Below are positions 7,730 through 14,175 of a DNA stretch of 32,460 bases, one piece after another. Position 1 is the first letter of the stretch; every line of letters begins with the position of its first letter. The stretch covers positions 1 through 32,460 of the forward strand of contig JARLHF010000039.1 of assembly GCA_031292375.1 (NCBI GenBank), in the 5' to 3' direction. The position numbers were made by a program, and so were the translations under genes. Source of the DNA: Chlamydiales bacterium (GTDB taxonomy: Bacteria; Chlamydiota; Chlamydiia; Chlamydiales; VFKH01). The notes beneath the pieces are model-generated. The model was given only the letters and a program-made list of their open reading frames with translations, searched no databases and had not been told where the DNA came from.

Positions 7730-8188
7730 ATGAAAAAACAAGATCTCGCAAAACTTGCCATACTTGGTATTATGGGAGTTGCAGCAACTGTAGGCGCTCA
7801 ACAGCAAACACAACCAAAACCAGTAAATGGCCAGCAGCCAGCAACCCAAAAATGGGAAGCTTCTTGCGCAGGTGGACCCGTCAACTCTGGCTACAGCAGC
7901 TCTGATAAGTCTAATACAACAGGCAATCCATCTACTACACAAGTACCAGTAGGCAGCGGACAAGGCCAAGCACAAGGAAATGTTCCTTCAACACCTAGCT
8001 ATTCATGCACTGGCAATAATGCACCTTCAACACCTAGCTATTCATGCACTGGCGGCAATGGAAACAATGCTCCTTCAACACCTAGCTATTCATGCACTGG
8101 TAATAATGCTCCTTCAACGCCTCCTAGCCATGGATGCAACGGCAATAATGGCAATAGCCAACAAACAAGAGTTAATCGCTACCGTTAA
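7730..8188 (+). CDS. Secreted repeat protein with SYSCTG units, putative MNIO precursor 3
   Basis: The first 24 residues match precursor 2 closely (MKKQDLAKLAILGIMGVAAT then VGAQQ). The core differs. After one Cys (ASCAGG) and a Ser/Thr/Gln linker there are four tandem units of 13-16 residues, each with a single Cys: APSTPSYSCTGNN-like three times and APSTPPSHGCNGNN once. The tail is RVNRYR. AAAGGA precedes ATG 7730. The regular one-Cys-per-unit spacing suggests that each SCTG is one modification or metal site. The +1 frame is also open through the repeats but is only an artefact of the repetition. Function is inferred from linkage to the MNIO. Confidence 0.75.
   Translation: MKKQDLAKLAILGIMGVAATVGAQQQTQPKPVNGQQPATQKWEASCAGGPVNSGYSSSDKSNTTGNPSTTQVPVGSGQGQAQGNVPSTPSYSCTGNNAPSTPSYSCTGGNGNNAPSTPSYSCTGNNAPSTPPSHGCNGNNGNSQQTRVNRYR
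7982..8149 (+). repeat. Tandem coding repeats (39, 48, 39 and 42 bp)
   Basis: Four head-to-tail units begin at 7982, 8021, 8069 and 8108. The first three share CCTTCAACACCTAGCTATTC followed by the Cys codon and ACTGG. The second carries an extra GGCGGCAATGGA-type insertion. The fourth has diverged (SHGCNG instead of SYSCTG). All lengths are multiples of three, so the frame is kept. Near-identity at silent positions points to recent duplication or slippage. Confidence 0.9.
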
Positions 8189-8210
8189 TTCTTTGTTCAT
8201 GACAGTAAAC

Positions 8211-8245
8211 ATAGCGCTTGAATCCTTATTTAAGCGCTATTTTAA
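8211..8245 (+). terminator. Intrinsic terminator or attenuator between precursors 3 and 4
   Basis: A perfect 9-bp stem, ATAGCGCTT (8211-8219) and AAGCGCTAT (8232-8240), has a 12-base loop and is followed by TTTTAATTT. It lies in the 71-bp gap before ATG 8260, just upstream of that gene's AAGGAAA. I infer partial termination, giving more mRNA for precursors 1-3 than for the genes downstream, or an mRNA-stabilising 3' end. Confidence 0.6.
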
Positions 8246-8259
8246 TTTAAGGAAACTCA

Positions 8260-8559
8260 ATGAAAAAACAAAATCTTGCCAAACTTGCAATACTTGGAAT
8301 ATTGGGAATAGGATCTGCAATCAGCGCAGAACAAACAAGTAACTACTCTACTCAAGACCCTTTAAAAACTGAATCTCAAGAAAAGCCCTTTACTCAACAA
8401 TCTACGCAAACTTCTTCTAGCGCTTGGGATAATGATGATACAAGTAATCTTGCAAGCTGTCAAATGCATGAAAAATGCACAGGCACACATGGATGTGATG
8501 TGTCGACAGATCGCGCAGAAACCAGCAACAAAATGGAATCTAAACGCAAGCTGCGTTAA
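8260..8559 (+). CDS. Secreted Cys-bearing small protein, putative MNIO precursor 4
   Basis: This is the shortest paralog (99 residues). The signal peptide MKKQNLAKLAILGILGIGSA ends near ISA/EQ. A Ser/Thr/Gln linker leads to a compact core, ASCQMHEKCTGTHGCD, with three cysteines, and the tail KMESKRKLR matches the precursor 2 tail. EKCTG followed by a nearby Cys is the closest resemblance in this cluster to the EKC(Y/F)G...C segment of bufferin precursors. AAGGAAA precedes ATG 8260. The inference of MNIO modification rests on this motif and on the downstream enzyme genes. Confidence 0.72.
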   Translation: MKKQNLAKLAILGILGIGSAISAEQTSNYSTQDPLKTESQEKPFTQQSTQTSSSAWDNDDTSNLASCQMHEKCTGTHGCDVSTDRAETSNKMESKRKLR

Positions 8560-8577
8560 ACTAAACAATCTTCAACC

Positions 8578-9402
8578 ATGTGTATTGATATGAACAAGAA
8601 GAGTAAACTTCCTAAATGTTTGTTAATACTTATCCTGCTTTGTAGCTGCCAAGTAGATGAGAGCCATCCAATTTCTCGCTTTGAGCGTGAAGAGCGGTTC
8701 TCAGAGCAAACTGCCTCTCTAGCTTTTGATCCAAGCACACTTACACCTAGTGAACAAGCGTTATTTACGACACTAAGCCCAGGAGAACAAAATCTTTTTA
8801 GCACATTGGATGAAAAGCAAAGAGCGTGGGCAACAGAGCTTATAACCCCTCTTTCACCAGATGAGGCTGTATGGAAAGCGGCTATGCAAGAGATTTTAGA
8901 AGAAAGCCTTGCCATTCAAGATTTTTATAAAAAGCTAGATAAACCCAATAAAATCTTATTTCTCATACTCGATGATGACCCAACAAAAGCCGCCCTAAAC
9001 TATGCTGAAGACATGAGCCCCAATCACGCTGTACACGAGGCCCTACAACTAGAAATCGATTCTTTTCCAAGCAATTTACAAGCATTTATTCACAAATTAC
9101 CTTTTGATAAACAATTGCTCTTTTTATCGCTCAGTGACGCAACGCAATCACAAATTTTTCGTTTTTTACACAATAACCAATATGATTTAGCTGTAACACA
9201 TGGTGCTGAAATAGATATTCAAAGGCTTCCAAAAAATGAACAATCTTTTATCAAACAACTTCCCTTAGATCTACAGACTCTCTTTCTATCCTTGCCACCA
9301 GAAAGTCGTTGGATGGCCATCGCCCTTACAAAAAAACTTGATTTCAATTTAGCACTACAGTATGCAGCTTCTATTCAGACAGTAGAAAATCCTTCAACAT
9401 AA
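8578..9402 (+). CDS. Putative lipoprotein with LPxxxQxLFLSL repeats
   Basis: No known family recognised. The N-terminus has a basic start and a hydrophobic stretch ending LLILILLCSCQ, a plausible lipobox with the second Cys as lipidated residue. The mature part is built from repeated motifs of 12-14 residues with the pattern L-P-x-x-x-Q-x-L-F-x-x-L: LTPSEQALFTTL, LSPGEQNLFSTL, LDKPNKILFLIL, LPFDKQLLFLSL and LPLDLQTLFLSL, plus weaker units. It is probably all-helical. ATG 8578 is the first start and ATG 8590 is also possible; neither has a clear Shine-Dalgarno. It lies 18 bp after precursor 4 and 14 bp before the MNIO gene, so it is likely part of this operon. A role as surface partner or chaperone for the modified peptides is speculation. 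Confidence 0.65.
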   Translation: MCIDMNKKSKLPKCLLILILLCSCQVDESHPISRFEREERFSEQTASLAFDPSTLTPSEQALFTTLSPGEQNLFSTLDEKQRAWATELITPLSPDEAVWKAAMQEILEESLAIQDFYKKLDKPNKILFLILDDDPTKAALNYAEDMSPNHAVHEALQLEIDSFPSNLQAFIHKLPFDKQLLFLSLSDATQSQIFRFLHNNQYDLAVTHGAEIDIQRLPKNEQSFIKQLPLDLQTLFLSLPPESRWMAIALTKKLDFNLALQYAASIQTVENPST

Positions 9403-9416
9403 GCCAAGGCAAAATT

Positions 9417-10259
9417 GTGCAAAAAAAACCCAAGACAGATCTAGGCATTGGCATTGGCCTGCGCGTTCCTCATTATAAAGATATATTTCAACACCAACCT
9501 GCGATTGATTGGTTCGAAATCATTAGTGAAAATTTTATGGTAGAGGGAGGTCCTGCTCTGGATAACTTAGACAGGATTCTAGAAAGATACCCAGTAACTC
9601 AGCATGGCGTATCTCTTGCCATTGGTAGCCCAGATCCTCTCGACTTTAATTACTTAAAAAAATTAAAAGCTCTTGCAAAGAGAACTAAGACGCCTTGGAT
9701 CTCTGACCATCTTTGCTGGGGACACCTAGAGGGGGCACATTATCATGACTTGCTACCTCTTCCCTACACTCAGGAAGTCATTGACTATGTTGTAGAAAGA
9801 GCTCGCATCGTTCAAGACTATCTAGAATTACCCTTTGCTCTAGAAAATCTCTCCTCTTATGTCTCTTATAAAGAAGATCAAATGAGTGAATGGGAGTTTT
9901 ATAGCAGTGTTGTAGAAAAAGCAGACATTTTTATGATGTTAGACGTCAATAACATTTATGTTTCAAGCAGAAATCACAACTTTAACCCATCTGATTATAT
10001 CCGTAATATTCCATTAGAGCGCGTTATCCAGATTCACATAGCAGGCCACACAGATCATGGCACACATGTACTTGACACACACAATAATTATGTTAAAGAA
10101 GATGTATGGGATCTTTACGCAGAAGTATGGCCACAAACAGGCAACGCAGCAACCCTTTTGGAATGGGATGATGACTTTATAAGCTTTGATGAGACATGGA
10201 AAGAGGCTTTAAAAGCAAAAGAATTCCAAAAGAACCTTCTTGAAGCGAGTGTAAAATAA
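9417..10259 (+). CDS. DUF692 multinuclear non-heme iron oxidase (MNIO, BufB/HvfB-like)
   Basis: MNIOs are TIM-barrel enzymes with two or three irons that oxidise Cys (and other residues) in ribosomal peptides, for example to oxazolone/thioamide or thiooxazole groups. Family motifs in order: WFEIISENF (32-40), QHGVSLAIGS (62-71), SDHLCW (96-101), HDLLPLPYT (110-118), ALENLSSYV (141-149), LDVNNIYVSS (175-184), IHIAGHTDHG (206-215), DTHNNYV (220-226) and LLEWD (247-251). The His, Glu, Asp and Asn residues expected to bind iron are all present (including H63, H98, E143, D176, H207, D220, E249). The start is GTG 9417 with AAGG upstream. The stop overlaps the next start as TAATG. The neighbouring precursors make peptide modification the likely job. 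Confidence 0.92.
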   Translation: MQKKPKTDLGIGIGLRVPHYKDIFQHQPAIDWFEIISENFMVEGGPALDNLDRILERYPVTQHGVSLAIGSPDPLDFNYLKKLKALAKRTKTPWISDHLCWGHLEGAHYHDLLPLPYTQEVIDYVVERARIVQDYLELPFALENLSSYVSYKEDQMSEWEFYSSVVEKADIFMMLDVNNIYVSSRNHNFNPSDYIRNIPLERVIQIHIAGHTDHGTHVLDTHNNYVKEDVWDLYAEVWPQTGNAATLLEWDDDFISFDETWKEALKAKEFQKNLLEASVK

Positions 10260-11146
10260 TGAAATCATCACTTACACCATGCCCTGACAATATAAAACAG
10301 ATCCAATCTTGGTTTGCAAGCATCATTACACAACCACTCAACTCAGAGCAAAAATCATCCAACACCACACCAAGAGGAACTCTTCTAGAAACAGAAGCTC
10401 CTAATTTTGTTACACCCAATGCTTTTTTACAACCTCATGAACGCATACAAATTTACAATCAACAATATTGGTGGCGCCTTTACAAAACCCTTCAAGAGAT
10501 CTTTCCAACTGTTGCACGTCTTTTTGGCTACTATGACTTTAATATGCAGCTTGTAACACCCTATCTAACAAAATTTCCTTCTAAAACTTGGTCTTTACAT
10601 GAGCTTGGAAGGAAAATGCCTTTTTGGATAAGTCGCAACTATAAAGAAAGTGACAAAGCTGTTATTCTCATGTTCTCTAGAATCGATTGGGCCTTTCAAG
10701 AAAGCTTTGTTGCAAAATCCTACCCACCTCTTTCATTACAAAACAAAACTCCTGATGACCTTGCCGACATGCTTTCTATAAAAATTAAATTACAACCCCA
10801 CGTGCATCTCTTTAAATGTGATGGTCCCTTTCTTATTTTTAGAGATAGCTTCCTTAAAGAAAGCATTGATCATTGGATAGAAAATGATTTTCCATCTCTT
10901 CCAAAAGATGATACCTATCACTACCTCATCTACAGAAATGCTAATAATAGCTCAGTTCACTGGGAAACTATTACAGCAGGACAATATAAATTACTTCGCC
11001 TTTTGAAAAAAGGATGCTCTCTCATAGATGCATGCGCTATTTTAGAAGAAGAAGTTGCCTCTATCTATCAAGAAGCTGTCCAAAATATTCAGCAATGGTT
11101 TAAAACTTGGACAGAAAGAGAATTACTTATTTATGCAAAGGCATAA
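10259..11146 (+). CDS. DUF2063 MNIO partner protein (BufC/HvfC-like)
   Basis: DUF2063 proteins are the usual partner of DUF692 MNIOs and are thought to recognise the precursor and present it to the enzyme. The N-terminal domain is recognisable by RIQIYNQQYWWRLYKTLQEI (about residues 61-80), FPTVARLFGYYDF, YLTKFPSKTWSLHELG and then MPFWI. The C-terminal part (about 195-285) has a helical, winged-helix-like pattern ending QNIQQWFKTW. It is translationally coupled to the MNIO gene (TAATG) and overlaps pgeF by 14 bp. At 295 residues it is slightly longer than typical, owing to a polar insertion near residues 28-45. The family assignment is firm; the binding role is inferred from studied systems. 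Confidence 0.85.
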   Translation: MKSSLTPCPDNIKQIQSWFASIITQPLNSEQKSSNTTPRGTLLETEAPNFVTPNAFLQPHERIQIYNQQYWWRLYKTLQEIFPTVARLFGYYDFNMQLVTPYLTKFPSKTWSLHELGRKMPFWISRNYKESDKAVILMFSRIDWAFQESFVAKSYPPLSLQNKTPDDLADMLSIKIKLQPHVHLFKCDGPFLIFRDSFLKESIDHWIENDFPSLPKDDTYHYLIYRNANNSSVHWETITAGQYKLLRLLKKGCSLIDACAILEEEVASIYQEAVQNIQQWFKTWTERELLIYAKA

Positions 11147-11900
11147 AAAAAATGGGCTAGAGTGGCTTACCTTTGAACTCTTAGATAATGTTAAAGGCCT
11201 TGTCCATGCCGTCTTTACAAAAAAAGGAGGATCCAATCCTGCAATAGGTTTAAATCTTGGCCTACATACCATCGATGAGCCTACTCATCTACAAAAAAAC
11301 TTCGACCTAATCAAAGATTCTCTCAATTTGAAACGAGTCACTGCAGCATATCAAATGCATGGCATTCACACCACACTTGTAACTGAATCACATCCTAGTT
11401 ATATCTCAAAGTGTGATAGTTTACTTACAGCATCAAAAAACCATGCTCTTTTCATATCACATGCAGATTGCCAAGCAGCTATTTTTTATGATCCTATCCA
11501 CCATGCCCTTGCAAATGTACATTCTGGATGGCGTGGAAGCGTACAAAACATTTATAAAGCAACTATTCATGCAATGAAAAAACACTTTCAAAGCGATCCC
11601 AAAGACCTCCTTGTATGCATTAGCCCAAGCCTTGGCCCAAATTTTGCAGAATTTATTAACTATAAAAGTGAGTTTCCAGAGGCCTTTTGGCCCTTTCAAA
11701 TAAAAGAAAATTATTTTGACTTTTGGGAAATTAGCAAAGAACAGCTTAAATCTTGCGGTGTGCTAAAATCACACATTCAAGTCGCACAACTTTGCACTGT
11801 AACAGAAGAGGAAGATTTTTATTCTTACAGAAGACAAACCAAGGAATTTGGCAAAGGCCCACTAAAAGCTGCTAATGGCACCCTTGCAATGCTTTATTAG
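11133..11900 (+). CDS. pgeF: PgeF/YfiH family polyphenol oxidase / purine nucleoside phosphorylase
   Basis: The family (laccase-domain DUF152/YfiH) has reported purine-nucleoside phosphorylase/deaminase, copper-dependent oxidase and peptidoglycan-editing activities. The metal-site residues are present: His in AYQMHGIHT, Cys in FISHADCQAAIFYDP, and His in ALANVHSGWRGSVQN; SYRR near the C-terminus is also typical. ATG 11133 gives 255 residues; the longer open frame from 11055 lies inside the DUF2063 gene. The 14-bp overlap with DUF2063 puts it at the end of the MNIO operon, although the family is a widespread housekeeping one. The stop codon TAG 11898-11900 falls within a solo end of the 160-bp repeat element. 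Confidence 0.87.
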   Translation: MQRHKKNGLEWLTFELLDNVKGLVHAVFTKKGGSNPAIGLNLGLHTIDEPTHLQKNFDLIKDSLNLKRVTAAYQMHGIHTTLVTESHPSYISKCDSLLTASKNHALFISHADCQAAIFYDPIHHALANVHSGWRGSVQNIYKATIHAMKKHFQSDPKDLLVCISPSLGPNFAEFINYKSEFPEAFWPFQIKENYFDFWEISKEQLKSCGVLKSHIQVAQLCTVTEEEDFYSYRRQTKEFGKGPLKAANGTLAMLY

Positions 11901-11916
11901 ACTTTTTGCATAATTA
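11898..11916. repeat. Solo terminal repeat of the 160-bp element
   Basis: TAGACTTTTTGCATAATTA differs at one base from the terminal TAGACTTCTTGCATAATTA of the 160-bp elements at 18808 and 23716. Similarity ends after this point. It supplies the pgeF stop codon. I take it as a relic end of an excised or decayed copy. Confidence 0.55.
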
Positions 11917-11949
11917 TACACAAACAATTCTTGAACTTGTTTGTGTATA
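11915..11949. repeat. Extragenic palindrome, TATACACAA family, copy 2
   Basis: The arms TATACACAAACAA (11915-11927) and TTGTTTGTGTATA (11937-11949) are perfect 13-bp inverted repeats around a 9-base loop. They sit between the convergent pgeF and the 663-residue gene, where a bidirectional transcript end would be useful. The right arm shares 19 bases with the half copy at 22233-22251. Confidence 0.8.
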
Positions 11950-11956
11950 GCTTCTA

Positions 11957-13948
11957 TTAGAGCAGTGCTAGATCTACACTTATAGAAGAAATCTCGCCAA
12001 GATCAAATCGTTTTTTCTGATGTTCCAATATTTTTTTTACTTGCTCTCTTTGCTCATCATCATAAATACAGCCTTCACAAATTGTGTTTACTATAACTAA
12101 AATATTTTCTTCAACAACATCTTCTGGTTTTAAGTTTTCTAATGATCTTGAAACCTGAATCTTTAAAAGATTTTCTTTAACAAGCGGCCTAACATCAAAA
12201 GCTACTTCTCCCATGATTCTTGGTGAGTAAATAACGAAAGGAGGCTCAATCAGATAACTTTTATATATGGCCTCTGCGATCTTTTCCCTAAAGCGCCTTT
12301 CAAATCGCTTAGGCGTTTGCAGGCCACTTTCTTGAAGTACGTATTGCGATGCAATTTCTTCTACATAAAAAATTGCCTCTTCTTTAATTTTTGCATGCAT
12401 TTGGCGCGCAACCCTTATCACAGTTTCCTTTTGAGATTCACTTTGAAACTGCTCGTAGTAATCTTCGAGCTGGTCCTCTTCTGAGGCTACAATCATTCCC
12501 AAAACAGTTTGATAAAACTTGGCTACTGGATCCCTGAGTAATCCAGACTCTTTCATAATTCGTATATAAGCATCACCATCATCACCAACTGAAGCTCTTA
12601 TAAACCTCACAAGTACAGTCCAATCAAAGAAAGAAGAAGGCACAAACCGTACAAACTTTATGTCATCATCGCAAAAACGCATCATACTTGGTTCGAGTTT
12701 ACTTGGAATATGCTTACAGTTATGAAACTTACGAATTAATTTAATAAAATTGTCTAACCGAGCCTCACTATTCATCCAAGAATCACTATTCACTGACTCC
12801 TCTGCTACATACTCAACTAAACTAAAACCCATTGCATCCATTTCCTCTATTTTTGCAACAGGAAATTCGTTATTCTTTTCGCTCTCTTTTTGCTCCAAAA
12901 TAGCTATAACTTCATTCAATGCACTAAACGTAAGGACAAAACTATTATCATCTCTTAAGCGAAAAACTCTATGTTGATTACCTTGACTTTCATCTCTTCC
13001 AAGAATTTCAGAATCGATTTGTACTGTTTTTGATCCACACTGAATACGTGCTGAGGGAATAACTTGCCTTTCAACCCATCTTAAATAAATAGGATCTTTT
13101 TCAAAAAACACATAACATTTTTTTGCCAATAAGGCTTTGAATAGTTGCCATTCCAAACACACCAAAGCATTATTTATTGTAGAATTATTATCCCCAAGCG
13201 ACATACGCAAAACAAGCGCCTTCATACAGTAATGCAGATCCCTTATTCCAATTTTTTCTGTAGTATCTCTTCTTGTACATGCCTCACAAAGCTTATTGAT
13301 AAATACTTCCCAAGAATGCTGCCCTACACTATCCAATTCCTCACCCTTAGCAACTTTTTGCAATGCAGCAAAGGGAAACTCTAAACCTAGTAATCTTCTT
13401 ACTCGAGTAGAATAAAAATCTGTCTGAACGCTCTGAAATAGAGTAAGCGCGTCATCTGCAAAGGGTCGAAAATCTGCAGACCTAAGATTATTTTTAAAAA
13501 TATTTTTAATTTTTGCAACTTGAAACTCTAAACAACCTCCACCAGACTCTTGAAATGCAAGTCTTACATTGTAATGCCAATCTTCTAATATCCCTATCTC
13601 TGGCTTATCTCCAGGATAAGTATCGAGCCCGGGATGAAAACAGACCTTTAAAAGCTCATTGTAGCGCTCATGTGCCTCCTTTAACAGTTTAAACGCATCA
13701 TGCCAAATACTTTGAATATTTCTCATGTTTATGTAATAAGCATCTTTTTCACAGCTTCCACTCCAGTTAAAAACTCTTATAACGGACCAGGTGACTATTT
13801 GTGTTATGCCCGATATACTGTTTCTTAAATAAAACTCATCCTTACATGCACTTGGAACAAGATTATTTCGACAGGTATTCTCATCATCTCCTGGAAGAAA
13901 AAGAAAATCTCTCAATGTACTTCCCAAGTTTACCATCACAGCACTCAT
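11957..13948 (-). CDS. Hypothetical protein, unrecognised (about 663 residues)
   Basis: I do not recognise a family. No signal peptide or membrane segment is visible; the protein is acidic and mostly helical-looking. The central part (about residues 330-460) has a faint kinase-like flavour: HRVFRLRDDNSFVL as a possible N-lobe start, then LEPSMMRFCDDDIKFVRF, loosely like the catalytic and Mg-binding segments of phosphotransferases, but without the key Asp residues. ATG 13948 is the preferred start because AGGAG lies 8 bases upstream. ATG 13972, eight codons earlier, directly abuts a fold-back repeat and has no such site. A lineage-specific, possibly secreted effector is one option; a degenerate pseudokinase is another. 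Neither is supported beyond these traces. Confidence 0.6.
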   Translation of the reverse strand: MSAVMVNLGSTLRDFLFLPGDDENTCRNNLVPSACKDEFYLRNSISGITQIVTWSVIRVFNWSGSCEKDAYYINMRNIQSIWHDAFKLLKEAHERYNELLKVCFHPGLDTYPGDKPEIGILEDWHYNVRLAFQESGGGCLEFQVAKIKNIFKNNLRSADFRPFADDALTLFQSVQTDFYSTRVRRLLGLEFPFAALQKVAKGEELDSVGQHSWEVFINKLCEACTRRDTTEKIGIRDLHYCMKALVLRMSLGDNNSTINNALVCLEWQLFKALLAKKCYVFFEKDPIYLRWVERQVIPSARIQCGSKTVQIDSEILGRDESQGNQHRVFRLRDDNSFVLTFSALNEVIAILEQKESEKNNEFPVAKIEEMDAMGFSLVEYVAEESVNSDSWMNSEARLDNFIKLIRKFHNCKHIPSKLEPSMMRFCDDDIKFVRFVPSSFFDWTVLVRFIRASVGDDGDAYIRIMKESGLLRDPVAKFYQTVLGMIVASEEDQLEDYYEQFQSESQKETVIRVARQMHAKIKEEAIFYVEEIASQYVLQESGLQTPKRFERRFREKIAEAIYKSYLIEPPFVIYSPRIMGEVAFDVRPLVKENLLKIQVSRSLENLKPEDVVEENILVIVNTICEGCIYDDEQREQVKKILEHQKKRFDLGEISSISVDLALL

Positions 13949-13974
13949 TTCAACATCTCCTGATTTACCCATTA

Positions 13975-14048
13975 GACTTCTTGCGTAATTACATTTGCTT
14001 GTTAAAATTGTCTTTTTTTGACAAGCAAATGTAATTACGCAAGAAGTC
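13975..14048. mobile_element. 74-bp fold-back derivative of the 160-bp TA-flanked element
   Basis: Two perfect 28-bp inverted arms begin GACTTCTTGCGTAATTA and end in the mirror image, with an 18-base loop ending in TTTTTTTG. TA flanks both sides (13973-13974, 14049-14050). The left 46 bases match the left end of the 160-bp copy at 23716, so one end was copied in inverted form and the interior lost. It sits between the 663-residue gene (minus) and ugd (plus) and could act as a strong hairpin in either transcript. Confidence 0.85.
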
Positions 14049-14175
14049 TATTCTTAACAAAGAATACTTACATAAAAATATAATTTGCGCAATCTTTAAC
14101 ACACAAACTTTTGGTACAAATTCATAACTTATGTTAGGATGTTCTCACTTAAAATATTACAATGTGGAGTTAAAA

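Noticed and set aside
7982-8149. CRISPR-like array
   Set aside because: Units are contiguous, in frame and coding, without unique spacers; no cas genes are present.
7980-8342. 120-residue open frame overlapping precursor 3 in the +1 frame
   Set aside because: It is open only because the tandem repeat lacks stops in that frame; it has no signal peptide or ribosome site of its own, and its repeats mirror those of the real gene.
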